A stretch of 63,544 bases of DNA from an uncultured Alphaproteobacteria bacterium. Its GTDB lineage: Bacteria; Pseudomonadota; Alphaproteobacteria; HIMB59; GCA-002718135. The stretch is taken from contig CACNUI010000006.1 of NCBI GenBank assembly GCA_902623545.1, positions 1 to 63,544 on the forward strand, written 5' to 3'. How positions within the stretch are numbered: position 1 is the first letter of the stretch; each line of letters opens with the position of its first letter. The position numbers and the translations under genes were made by a program. This document shows positions 10,453 through 18,628 of this stretch, piece by piece. A model generated the notes under the pieces. The model saw only the letters and a list, made by a program, of their open reading frames with translations, did no database searches and was not told the origin of the DNA.

Positions 10453-10749
10453 ATGAATACAAATGAAATAAAAACTTATAGACTTATTATTAAAGGAAAA
10501 GTTCAGGGAGTTGGCTTTAGACATTGGTTTAGTGATCTAGCAATAACTTTGGGATTGAATGGATATATTCAAAATAAAGAAAGTAAAGATGAGGTAGAGG
10601 CCATAATTCAAGGAGATATGCAAAGTATACTTTCTATTACTGAAAAAGCTAAGGATGGGCCATCACTAGCTCTAGTTGAAGGAGTTATTCCAAATAGTAT
10701 CATTAGTAATGTCAAATATTCAGGTTTTATAATTAAATACGAAACTTAA
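10453..10749 (+). CDS. acyP: acylphosphatase
   Basis: 98-residue small enzyme hydrolysing carboxyl-phosphate bonds such as acetyl phosphate or carbamoyl phosphate. The family signature KGKVQGVGFRHWF with the catalytic arginine is present near residue 20, followed by LGLNGYIQNKE with the substrate-binding asparagine. Length is normal. It is divergent from the EamA gene and its stop overlaps the convergent aminotransferase stop by 4 bases. Confidence 0.92.
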   Translation: MNTNEIKTYRLIIKGKVQGVGFRHWFSDLAITLGLNGYIQNKESKDEVEAIIQGDMQSILSITEKAKDGPSLALVEGVIPNSIISNVKYSGFIIKYET

Positions 10750-12080
10750 TTAAAAACTTGCTTTATAGTTTTATGAAGAGAATCAAATATTTCATTAATT
10801 TGATTTTTAGTAATTATAAATTGTGGACACAGAACAATTGCAGGACCTAAAGGTCTGCAAATTAATCCATTATCAATTGATAAATTAGCAACTTTATCTC
10901 CCATGTTAAGATGACCTTCAAAAGGTTCTTTTGTATCTTTATTTTTTACCATCTCTAATGCAGCCATTAGACCTATACCTCTGGTTTCTCCAATGTGTTC
11001 ATAATCATTAAATTCATTTAATCTTTCAAAAAAATAGGGTTCCATCAATTTTACATTATCTAATAAACCCTCATTTATAATTACATCTATTGCTTTCAAA
11101 GCAATTGCACATCCAACAGGATGACCTCCAGCTGTAAAACCATGTGGAAATTCTTCTGCCTCTTCTGATACTTCAACAAATTTATCTGAAAATTCTTTAT
11201 TAACTATAACTGCTCCCATAGGAAAGTAGCCTGCTGTTAAACATTTAGATGAAATAATTATATCTGGTTTGATATTGTATGTATCACAACCCCATAAATT
11301 TCCAGTTCTTCCAAATCCACAAATTACTTCATCTGCGATAAAAGGAATGTTATATTTTTTTAATATAGGCTGAACTAAATCAAAATACGATTTTGAAGGA
11401 GGTATACAACCACCCGCACCTTGAACAGGTTCTGCAACAAAACCTGCAATAGTTTCTGGATCTTCTTTAATGATTTTTTCTTCTAAATTTTTAGCCATCC
11501 TAAGGGAAAATTCTTCTTCCGTTTCATTCTCTAATCCATATTTCCAATAATGAGGACATTCAATATGAATGAATTCTTTTGACGGTAATCCAAACTCTTT
11601 ATTGTATGGTTTAGCAGTCATTGAAGAGGCTCCTAAAGTAACGCCATGATATCCATTGATTCTTGTTATAATTTTTCTTCTATTTGGCTTTCCAATTCTT
11701 GCATTTAACATCCATAACATTTTGACCATGGTATCATTTGCTTCAGAGCCTGAATTACAAAAAAATACACGACCTTGATCAAAAGGTGATACTTCAATAA
11801 TTTTTTCAGATAGCTGCAACGTTTCTTCAGATAATCTTCCAAATAAAGAGTGATAACCAGCAAATTTTTCATACTGTTTTTTTGCAACTTCAATTAATCC
11901 AGGATGATCAAAACCAGCACACTGATTCCAGAGACCAGAATTTCCATCTAAATATTTACTACCTTTAGTATCATAAACATATATTCCTTTTCCATAAGAA
12001 ATAACTAAAGGACCTCTTTCATTTAATGACTTCAAGTCAGTAAATCCATATAAATGGCTAGAAGTATTTCTTTGTAACAT
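10746..12080 (-). CDS. class III (omega) aminotransferase, PLP-dependent
   Basis: 444 residues with the class III fold: the cofactor phosphate loop FFCNSGSEANDTMVKMLW, the base-stacking region GYHGVTLGASSM, the aspartate motif FIADEVICGFGRTG and the PLP lysine in ISSKCLTAGYFPMGAVIV. It is closest in style to the beta-alanine/taurine/putrescine:pyruvate aminotransferase group often annotated as aspartate aminotransferase family protein. The amino donor cannot be fixed from sequence. It is divergent by 24 bases from an EamA transporter gene, which could be a functional partner for an amine or product, but that is speculation. Confidence 0.88.
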   Translation of the reverse strand: MLQRNTSSHLYGFTDLKSLNERGPLVISYGKGIYVYDTKGSKYLDGNSGLWNQCAGFDHPGLIEVAKKQYEKFAGYHSLFGRLSEETLQLSEKIIEVSPFDQGRVFFCNSGSEANDTMVKMLWMLNARIGKPNRRKIITRINGYHGVTLGASSMTAKPYNKEFGLPSKEFIHIECPHYWKYGLENETEEEFSLRMAKNLEEKIIKEDPETIAGFVAEPVQGAGGCIPPSKSYFDLVQPILKKYNIPFIADEVICGFGRTGNLWGCDTYNIKPDIIISSKCLTAGYFPMGAVIVNKEFSDKFVEVSEEAEEFPHGFTAGGHPVGCAIALKAIDVIINEGLLDNVKLMEPYFFERLNEFNDYEHIGETRGIGLMAALEMVKNKDTKEPFEGHLNMGDKVANLSIDNGLICRPLGPAIVLCPQFIITKNQINEIFDSLHKTIKQVFN

Positions 12081-12104
12081 ATCAGTTAAATATTTTTTTT
12101 TATT

Positions 12105-12998
12105 ATGAAAAGCAAGATTTTATTTTCAGTTGGGACAATAGGTGTACTTTTTATGATGGCTGGCCAATTATCATTCTCAATAAATGATAGTTATGTTAAA
12201 CTTGTTGTAAAAAATATAGGCGATGACAATTCATTATATTCTGTAATTTTTCTTAGAGGTTTAGTTACATCAAGTCTATTAGGTTTATATTTAATATTTT
12301 TTGAAAAAAAAAATTTATTAAAAATACTATCAATCAAAAGTTTTCAGGTCAGAGGTTTGTATGAAGTTTTAACAGCGCTATTTTTTTTGCTTGGATTAAT
12401 ATTACTGCCAATTTCTGAGGTTTATACACTTTTAATGACTAATCCTTTCTTTGTCACAATATTTGCTTTTCTTTTTTTGAGAGAGAAGGTTGGAATAAGA
12501 AGATGGTGTGCAGTTATTATTGGGTTCTTAGGTGTGGTAGTGGTTGTAAATCCACAAAATTTTCAATTTAATTATTTTTTACTATTACCTATTTTAGCTG
12601 CCATTTTTTTAACTATTAGAGATATTGCTACAAAGAGTTTAGCAACTAAATCAAATAGTGTTGAAATTACATTTGTAACTGCTTTGTTGATTACTGGGTT
12701 TGCAGGGTTGGGTTCAATAATTTTTGGTTATCAAGTAAGCAGTGAAAATGTACATTATATTTTTGTTTCTAGTATATTTGTTTTGTTTGGATATCTATTT
12801 TCAGTATTAACAGTTTTTTATGCACCACTCTCATTAACGGCCTCTGCAAGATACAGTGTAATTATATTTGGTATGATTTTTGGGTATTTAATACTAGGTG
12901 AAACTCCAACTTATAATATGATTGTAGGTGCAATAATTATTACATTAAGTGGTTTATTTGTAATCAAAAGAGAAAAAGAAATAGGTAGAATTGAATAA
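12105..12998 (+). CDS. EamA/DMT-family transporter
   Basis: 297 residues, ten hydrophobic segments in two EamA repeats (VIFLRGLVTSSLLGLYL in repeat 1; REKVGIRRWCAVIIGFLGVVVVVNP at the repeat 1 end; MIVGAIIITLSGLFVIKR at the C-terminus). It is an inner-membrane metabolite exporter of unknown substrate, related to the SAM/metabolite permease branch (the YSVIFLRG start of helix 2 is typical). It is divergent from the class III aminotransferase gene and convergent with bcp three bases away. Confidence 0.86.
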   Translation: MKSKILFSVGTIGVLFMMAGQLSFSINDSYVKLVVKNIGDDNSLYSVIFLRGLVTSSLLGLYLIFFEKKNLLKILSIKSFQVRGLYEVLTALFFLLGLILLPISEVYTLLMTNPFFVTIFAFLFLREKVGIRRWCAVIIGFLGVVVVVNPQNFQFNYFLLLPILAAIFLTIRDIATKSLATKSNSVEITFVTALLITGFAGLGSIIFGYQVSSENVHYIFVSSIFVLFGYLFSVLTVFYAPLSLTASARYSVIIFGMIFGYLILGETPTYNMIVGAIIITLSGLFVIKREKEIGRIE

Positions 12999-13001
12999 AA
13001 T

Positions 13002-13445
13002 TTAATGATCCTTACAAAAATTATAAACTTCTTCAACATGACCTTTAACTTTGACTTTATTCCAAGAATTTAGAATTTTTCCATTTTTATCTATTACAAA
13101 TGTCGATCTATCAATCCCAAAGTATTTCCTACCGTACATAGATTTTTCTATCCAAATGCCAAGTTTATCACAATTTTTTCCTTCATCAGAACCAAGTGGA
13201 TATTTCAATTTATACTTATCTGAAAATTTTTTATTCCGATCAACAGGATCTTTAGAAGCTCCTATTACATCAAAGCCAATTTTATTAAATTTTGTTAAAT
13301 ATTTCTGAAAATCTGCAACTTCTACTGAGCATCCACCAGTTAACGCCTTAGGGTAAAAAAATAAAACTGTTTTATTCTTTAACTTGGATGAATCAAACTC
13401 ATTATCATTTGTTAATTGAAGTCTTATCTTAGGAATTTTTTTCAT
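13002..13445 (-). CDS. bcp: peroxiredoxin, Bcp/PrxQ type
   Basis: 147 residues, the usual length for thiol peroxidases that reduce hydrogen peroxide and organic peroxides in the cytoplasm. The peroxidatic motif is LFFYPKALTGGCSVEVADF with Cys39 and the conserved Thr36. The position that carries the resolving cysteine in many PrxQ proteins (five residues after the peroxidatic one) is Val44 here, so this is a 1-Cys form or resolves through another partner. The downstream FGIDRSTFVIDKNGKI strand is conserved. It lies two bases from the RibA-like gene on the same strand and may share its transcript. Confidence 0.9.
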   Translation of the reverse strand: MKKIPKIRLQLTNDNEFDSSKLKNKTVLFFYPKALTGGCSVEVADFQKYLTKFNKIGFDVIGASKDPVDRNKKFSDKYKLKYPLGSDEGKNCDKLGIWIEKSMYGRKYFGIDRSTFVIDKNGKILNSWNKVKVKGHVEEVYNFCKDH

Positions 13446-13447
13446 AA

Positions 13448-14569
13448 TTATACTACTAGTTTAAGACCGTACCCAGCTTTTTTAACTCTTGTTTTAAAAT
13501 AATTTTTATTAAATTTATTTAATGTTGGCTTTGTATTTATTTGATTTACGACTTTAATTCCAGCTTTCTTAATAGAATTAATTTTATTTTTGTTATTTGT
13601 AATAAGATTAACTTTATTTATTTTTAATAATTTCAGTATTCTAGCTGCAATATTAAAATCTCTTTCATCGTCTAAAAAACCAATATTATGATCAGCGTCT
13701 ATTGTATCCATCCCCCTTGCTTGAAGAGAATAAGCTCTCATTTTATTAGCTAATCCTATTCCTCTACCTTCTTGTTCTAAATATAATATAATTCCACCAT
13801 TATTTTTAACCATGTAATTAATTGATTGATTTAATTGTTCACCACAATCACATTTTAAAGAATGAAAAATATCACCTGTAAAACAAGCTGAATGTATTCT
13901 TAGATTAACAGATTTTTTATTTATTTTTTTTGGATTAACAATTATCGCTACATGTTTATCAGATCCAATATAGGATTTGAATATTTTAAAATTAGAATTT
14001 TCGTTTTTTGGTAGTGGAACTTTTGCACTAGAAACTAATTTAATACTTTCACAAATTAATTCATTTTGCTTCAATAAATCTTTGTAATCAAATGTTAAAA
14101 TTCCATTCTTAAATCCAAATTCATTTATGTTTTTGTAATATTTTTTGTTAATTTTTTTAAAAACTAGCGATGGTATCATTTTAGCATTTTTGGAAAGATC
14201 AATACAAACATTATGAAAATTTTTAGATTTGAATTTTTTAATATTGGTAAATTTAATTACTTTATTATTGCTAAGAGGATTGACAAATAAATTTATTATT
14301 TGATTTACATCTGTTTTGGGATTTATCTCAAAATAAATATTACTTTTAATATTCTTATTAAAAATTGATTGAGCTTTTTGTTTAGTAATAAGTAGATATT
14401 TTTCATCAATTAAGTGCTTATTGAATTGATTAAAAATTTTACTTTGGGAATGTTCTATATTAAAGAACATCCAATATTCCTTGTTATTCTGAATTATTAA
14501 GGGTCTTCCGGTCCTGAGTTCGTTAATTGCTCTATCTATTATAGTTCCTGTATTAGATTTGAAACTCAT
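13448..14569 (-). CDS. ribA: GTP cyclohydrolase II (RibA) domain with degenerate DHBP-synthase-like N-terminus
   Basis: 373 residues. The C-terminal half (about 195-373) is a well-conserved GTP cyclohydrolase II: zinc ligands Cys229, Cys240, Cys242 with the spacing of E. coli RibA, EQEGRGIGLANKMRAYSLQ at 265-283 and the catalytic ERDF at 302-305. It should open GTP to the 2,5-diamino-6-ribosylamino-pyrimidinone phosphate. Residues 1-190 sit where RibB lies in RibBA fusions (NELRTGRPLII resembles the RibB start), but the acidic RENEGD loop and the RTSVD-type motif of active 3,4-dihydroxybutanone-4-phosphate synthase are absent. It is divergent by 36 bases from a RibD-type reductase. It may be the riboflavin enzyme or a paralogue serving the adjacent gene set. 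Confidence 0.87.
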   Translation of the reverse strand: MSFKSNTGTIIDRAINELRTGRPLIIQNNKEYWMFFNIEHSQSKIFNQFNKHLIDEKYLLITKQKAQSIFNKNIKSNIYFEINPKTDVNQIINLFVNPLSNNKVIKFTNIKKFKSKNFHNVCIDLSKNAKMIPSLVFKKINKKYYKNINEFGFKNGILTFDYKDLLKQNELICESIKLVSSAKVPLPKNENSNFKIFKSYIGSDKHVAIIVNPKKINKKSVNLRIHSACFTGDIFHSLKCDCGEQLNQSINYMVKNNGGIILYLEQEGRGIGLANKMRAYSLQARGMDTIDADHNIGFLDDERDFNIAARILKLLKINKVNLITNNKNKINSIKKAGIKVVNQINTKPTLNKFNKNYFKTRVKKAGYGLKLVV

Positions 14570-14605
14570 GAAAACTTTATATAGATATAATTAAGACAAA
14601 AACAA

Positions 14606-15439
14606 ATGATTACATCAAAAAATATAGGAATTTTACTAGATTTTATAAAAAATTCTAAAAAGAATAGTGATTTGTATTTATTGGTTAAAAATAATAGCAT
14701 TTCTTTATCATCAAAAAGAAAAAGTAATTTTTACATAAAAAATAATAATCTGGAATCTAAAATTAATATAAGTAAATTTTATCAATCAATCTTAAATATC
14801 CTTCTCCCGATATTAAGAAAAAACAAAAAATTAGTTATAGCTCAAATAGGGCAAAGTATTGATGGTAGAATTGCTTTAAATAATGGTAATTCACATTACA
14901 TAAATAATCCCAAGAGTATTATTTATCTACATTGTTTACGAAGTATCAGTGATGCAATTATTGTAGGCTCAAATACCATTAAAAAAGACGATCCTCTATT
15001 AACAACAAGAAAAATAAAGGGCACAAATCCAAATAGAATTATTATCGATGGTAGTCTTTCACTAAATAACAAATATAAAATATTTAATGACGGTAATAAA
15101 AATATAATTTTTACAAAAAGTAATAAAAATATTAGATTGAACAATTCAACAATAATTAGATTAAAAGAAAAAAATTTTACTAAAAATTTAATTATGCAAA
15201 TAAAAAAACTTAAATATAAAAATATTTTAGTAGAGGGAGGATCAAAAACTATTTCAGAATTAATAAATAATAAATATATTGATATACTTCAATTTATGAT
15301 TGCCCCAATATTAATAGGTTCTGGAATTAATTCATTAAATTTGAAAGAAATTTCAAATCTTAATAAAGCTATCAGACCAAAATATAATTTTAATGAATTA
15401 GAAAATGAAATTATTGTTAATTTATTTCTTAATAGCTAA
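14606..15439 (+). CDS. RibD-type pyrimidine reductase domain protein (no deaminase domain)
   Basis: 277 residues. From about residue 75 onward the sequence follows the RibD C-terminal/dihydrofolate-reductase-like fold: AQIGQSIDGRIALNNG (79-94), a VGSNTIKKDDPLLTTR segment around 120-135, NRIIIDGSLSL and NILVEGGSKTISELI around 207-220. Such domains reduce the ribosylamino pyrimidine phosphate to the ribityl form with NADPH. The zinc deaminase domain (HAE/PCxxxGRTPPC) of bifunctional RibD is missing; instead there are about 72 lysine/asparagine-rich residues that I do not recognise. Divergent from the RibA-like gene; the 3' end overlaps the convergent methyltransferase by 18 bases. Confidence 0.8.
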   Translation: MITSKNIGILLDFIKNSKKNSDLYLLVKNNSISLSSKRKSNFYIKNNNLESKINISKFYQSILNILLPILRKNKKLVIAQIGQSIDGRIALNNGNSHYINNPKSIIYLHCLRSISDAIIVGSNTIKKDDPLLTTRKIKGTNPNRIIIDGSLSLNNKYKIFNDGNKNIIFTKSNKNIRLNNSTIIRLKEKNFTKNLIMQIKKLKYKNILVEGGSKTISELINNKYIDILQFMIAPILIGSGINSLNLKEISNLNKAIRPKYNFNELENEIIVNLFLNS

Positions 15440-16210
15440 AAAATCTGTATTATTTAAAATAAATCTAGAATTTTTTTCTTTAATACTTTTTAGACGAAAT
15501 TTTAACCAATCATCAAAGTTAAGTTTATTTTTTTGAATAATTTCTCTACAAAAATTTAAGAAATAAATTTGAAATTTATAATTTTTACTAACATCCCATG
15601 TAGAATCTAAAACATATGTTTTGTGAGTCTTTTTAAATACTTTATTAATTAATTCAGTGCAATCTGGTCCAACGGCCACTTCCCCTACTCCTTTGTCAGA
15701 TTTTTGATCTTTATTAAAAATATTAAGAATTATTTTATCATCCTTGTGTTTTGGAAAAAATTTAAAATTACCGTTATAATTTAAGGCAAAGTAGACAATT
15801 TCTGTATCAACATTTAATTTATGAAAATTTTTAAACCATGTTTTTGGAAGAATATCTAAAAAAGCAGATCCTGTAACTAAATTATAACCATTAAAATTTA
15901 TTTTTTCTAAATTATCGATTACATCAACAATTTTAAAATTAGTTTTTTTTATTTTAGATGATAATTTTATATTTTTTTTAAAATAATTTGTTGATTGATG
16001 TGATATATCTACAAAAGACCAATATTGATTATTTAATAATCGTGACTTAAGAAATCTATAATTAGATCCAGCACCAGAACCTAAGTCAACTATTTTAATA
16101 TTTTTTTTATTTTTAAAAAATTTATTAATTAAATATAGTATTCTATTGTTTCTTGAATTTCTATCGACAGTTTCTCTAAGATTTAACCATTTGTTTTGAA
16201 ATTCATGCAT
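15422..16210 (-). CDS. class I SAM-dependent methyltransferase
   Basis: 262 residues. A Rossmann-type SAM-binding motif I is visible as IKIVDLGSGAGSNYRFLKS at about 44-62, followed by an acidic turn (YWSFVDIS) and a motif resembling NLVTGSAFLDILPKTWF. The substrate is unknown. It sits one base downstream of the glycosyltransferase gene and belongs to a four-gene minus-strand run: dehydrogenase, PTPS-like, glycosyltransferase, methyltransferase. Context therefore suggests methylation of the small molecule made by this cluster; this is inference. The codon content is extremely AT-rich (lysine, asparagine and isoleucine dominate). Confidence 0.78.
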   Translation of the reverse strand: MHEFQNKWLNLRETVDRNSRNNRILYLINKFFKNKKNIKIVDLGSGAGSNYRFLKSRLLNNQYWSFVDISHQSTNYFKKNIKLSSKIKKTNFKIVDVIDNLEKINFNGYNLVTGSAFLDILPKTWFKNFHKLNVDTEIVYFALNYNGNFKFFPKHKDDKIILNIFNKDQKSDKGVGEVAVGPDCTELINKVFKKTHKTYVLDSTWDVSKNYKFQIYFLNFCREIIQKNKLNFDDWLKFRLKSIKEKNSRFILNNTDFLAIKK

Positions 16211-16211
16211 A

Positions 16212-17258
16212 TTAAATTAATTTAACAAATTTCTTAGCTGACTCTAGAGGAGTAAGAAGATATCTTTTATTTTTATGAATATCAATATTTAGTTTTTTAA
16301 AATTTTTTTTATTTAATATATTTTTAATAATTATATTTCTAAGATCATTAACTTCAAATTTTTTGAAATAAATAACACCCTTTTTTCCTAGTGTATTTAA
16401 AATAGTATGAGTAAAAAAGGTTATAATTGGCTTTTTAATTATTAATGCATTTGCTAAAGACATACCAAAACCTTCATACTTGCTTACGGAAATGTAACAA
16501 TCTGTTTTAGAATATAGTTTTGCTAATTTTTTATCTGAAATAGTACCATGGAATATTATTTTTCTGTTCATTGAATTTTTAGAAATAAATTTTTTGAGTT
16601 TTTTGTAATAACCTATATCTCTTGTGGTATCACCAACAATTTCTAAAATAAAATTATCTAAAGGCTTTAAAACTTTTAATAAAAAAAGATAATTTTTTCT
16701 ATTGATTATACTTCCACATGTTAAAAGATGAATTTCACCATTATTTTTAAAATTATATTTTGCAAATCTTTCTATACCAGGTTCAACTACAGAAATTTTA
16801 TTATTTAGAACATTAAATTCATTTATTAATAAATTTTTTGTATTTTTAGATGTCACAATAAATTTATTTATTTTTTTGAAATTTTCTTTTTCTAATCTTA
16901 AAAATTTTTTTGACCTTTGACCATTAAATTCAAGATATAAAGGATGATGTATTAGAGCGATAACATTATAAGTAAGTATTTTTTTAAAAATGGAATACAT
17001 TCCTTCTAAGGCTAATCCATCGATTATAATTTTGGAGTTAGGATCAATTTTATCTAAAATTTTTAGAAAATATTTTATATCGTTGATTGTAGGAAAAGGA
17101 TAATTTTTACTTAGAGAAATTGGTCTAATATTTATATCTCTTATCTTTGCATAATCTAGGATATTTTTTTCATAAATGTACCCTCCAGTTTTTGCATTAA
17201 TATTTCCTGGATAAACAAAATAGATATCAGATTTATTTTTAGATAACCTCTTTTTCAT
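16212..17258 (-). CDS. GT4-family glycosyltransferase
   Basis: About 348 residues with the GT-B architecture of family GT4. The N-terminal half has YPGNINAKTGGYIYEKNIL (donor/acceptor cleft loop) and the C-terminal half has KISVVEPGIERF, a SIINRKNYLFLLKVLK nucleotide-sugar loop and the E-x7-E type signature in VSKYEGFGMSLANALIIKKP. It should transfer a sugar from a nucleotide donor; acceptor unknown. An upstream in-frame start at 17276 would deepen the overlap with the preceding gene, so I prefer the ATG at 17256-17258 (MKKRLSKNK), which still overlaps it by 20 bases. This indicates tight coupling with the PTPS-like gene. Confidence 0.8.
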   Translation of the reverse strand: MKKRLSKNKSDIYFVYPGNINAKTGGYIYEKNILDYAKIRDINIRPISLSKNYPFPTINDIKYFLKILDKIDPNSKIIIDGLALEGMYSIFKKILTYNVIALIHHPLYLEFNGQRSKKFLRLEKENFKKINKFIVTSKNTKNLLINEFNVLNNKISVVEPGIERFAKYNFKNNGEIHLLTCGSIINRKNYLFLLKVLKPLDNFILEIVGDTTRDIGYYKKLKKFISKNSMNRKIIFHGTISDKKLAKLYSKTDCYISVSKYEGFGMSLANALIIKKPIITFFTHTILNTLGKKGVIYFKKFEVNDLRNIIIKNILNKKNFKKLNIDIHKNKRYLLTPLESAKKFVKLI

Positions 17259-17637
17259 ATGATGCCCATGCAACATTTGATTCTTGCAAAGTTATTTTAA
17301 TTTTTTTTAAAGATCTGCAATCTTCAGAGAATTCATTTCTTAGTCTATTCAAAATCTTATTGCAAATATCCTCTGCTAAAAACTCTGTTGAGGTAATTTT
17401 TCCCTTAAATTCATCAATTTCATCTAAATTTTGATAATTATATATTTTAAGAATATCTTTTAAAGTCGCGGACAATATTCCTAAATCCATAATTATATTG
17501 TATTTATTAAGTTTATCAGTGAAAAATTCAGCATCTACTAAATATGTAGCTCCATGCATATTTTGAGCTGGTCCAAATACTTCTCCAGGTAAAGAATGAG
17601 CTATTAGAATATTTTCTCTTACTTTTATCGAATACAT
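17239..17637 (-). CDS. 6-pyruvoyl-tetrahydropterin synthase / QueD-like protein with altered active site
   Basis: 132 residues, a single T-fold PTPS/QueD domain. Family QueD enzymes bind zinc with three histidines (AH, HGH) and use a cysteine plus an Asp/His pair for catalysis. Here His14 (IAHSLPG) and His28 are kept, but the HGH motif is HGATY, so Ala30 replaces the third ligand. The residue four before His28 is Ala24 rather than cysteine, and the LDHHYLN region is YNYQNLDEI without histidine. Glu119 in LQESNVAWASYE matches the substrate-anchoring glutamate. It therefore probably binds a pterin- or pyrimidine-like molecule but is unlikely to be ordinary QueD. It lies between the dehydrogenase and glycosyltransferase genes. 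Confidence 0.8.
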   Translation of the reverse strand: MYSIKVRENILIAHSLPGEVFGPAQNMHGATYLVDAEFFTDKLNKYNIIMDLGILSATLKDILKIYNYQNLDEIDEFKGKITSTEFLAEDICNKILNRLRNEFSEDCRSLKKIKITLQESNVAWASYEKEVI

Positions 17638-17639
17638 AA

Positions 17640-18599
17640 TTAATATTTAACTAGGTGCATAATTGTATCCTTATTTTGAAGGATTTTATAGTAATCTTTT
17701 TCTAAATCAAAAAAATTACTTTCACTAGTAATTAATTTTTCTAATTTTGAATTTTTTAAAGATTTAATAGCTAATTTTAATCTCCCCTCAAAATCATATT
17801 TATTTTTCATGTATTTTGGTATTTTAGATACCTGTGAGCTAATAATTTTTAATCTTTTAGAATGAAAATGCCCACCTAAGGCAACTTCTCCTTTATTTTT
17901 ACCATACCAACTAGCTTCTACTATTTTTCCTTCGATAGATAATTTTTCCATTAAAGAATTTAAAACTTTATAATTAGCTGTAGTGTTTATTGCTACATCT
18001 ATTTTCTCAATCTTTCTTATATCAATAAAATTTAATCCTAAATAGTTGGCAATTTTTCTTTTATTTTTATTATTATCAAAAACATAAACATTTTTATATC
18101 CATTAATTTTAAAAAAAAATGCAGTTAATAATCCTACAGAGCCAAGCCCTACAATTAGAATTTTGTTACTACTTTTAGATTGAGCGTCCCAAAAGATATT
18201 AATTGCTGTTTCCATATTTGCAGTTAGAATATATTTTCTCAAATTTCCTTTTGGTAAAAAAATTAAATTTTGAATAGAAATTTCATATAAATCTTGATGA
18301 GGATAAAGACTAAATATTTTTTTATTTATATATTTCCTTGGACCATCGATAATGTTCCCAACATTTATATAACCGTATTTAATAGGTAAATTAAAAGAAC
18401 CCTCTTGAAAAGGAGCTTTCATTAATTCAAATTGATCCTTACTTACGCTTTTAGATGAAACTAATCTTTCAGTTCCCTTGCTAATACCTGAGTAAATAGT
18501 TTTAACTAAAACTGTTTTGTTATTTTTATTGTAAACAAGTTTTTTTTGATAAATTTTAGCTTGTTTTTTTTTATCAATCCATAAAGAATAAGATTTCAT
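17640..18599 (-). CDS. MDR-family (zinc-type) alcohol dehydrogenase-like protein, BchC-like
   Basis: 319 residues of the medium-chain dehydrogenase superfamily. The N-terminal GroES-like part includes KTIYSGISKGTERLVSS, PIKYGYINVG and LYPHQDLYEI. The Rossmann part begins KILIVGLGSVGLLTAFFFKINGY near residue 145, giving NAD(P) binding. The style is that of BchC/Zn-binding dehydrogenases lacking the structural zinc cysteines. It is the first gene of the four-gene minus-strand run and is divergent by 29 bases from the creatininase-family gene, so both probably share a regulatory region. The substrate is unknown; oxidation of a sugar or side-chain hydroxyl of the cluster product is a reasonable guess. 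Confidence 0.75.
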   Translation of the reverse strand: MKSYSLWIDKKKQAKIYQKKLVYNKNNKTVLVKTIYSGISKGTERLVSSKSVSKDQFELMKAPFQEGSFNLPIKYGYINVGNIIDGPRKYINKKIFSLYPHQDLYEISIQNLIFLPKGNLRKYILTANMETAINIFWDAQSKSSNKILIVGLGSVGLLTAFFFKINGYKNVYVFDNNKNKRKIANYLGLNFIDIRKIEKIDVAINTTANYKVLNSLMEKLSIEGKIVEASWYGKNKGEVALGGHFHSKRLKIISSQVSKIPKYMKNKYDFEGRLKLAIKSLKNSKLEKLITSESNFFDLEKDYYKILQNKDTIMHLVKY

Positions 18600-18628
18600 A
18601 ATTTAATTATAAATGTATAATAAAAAAA

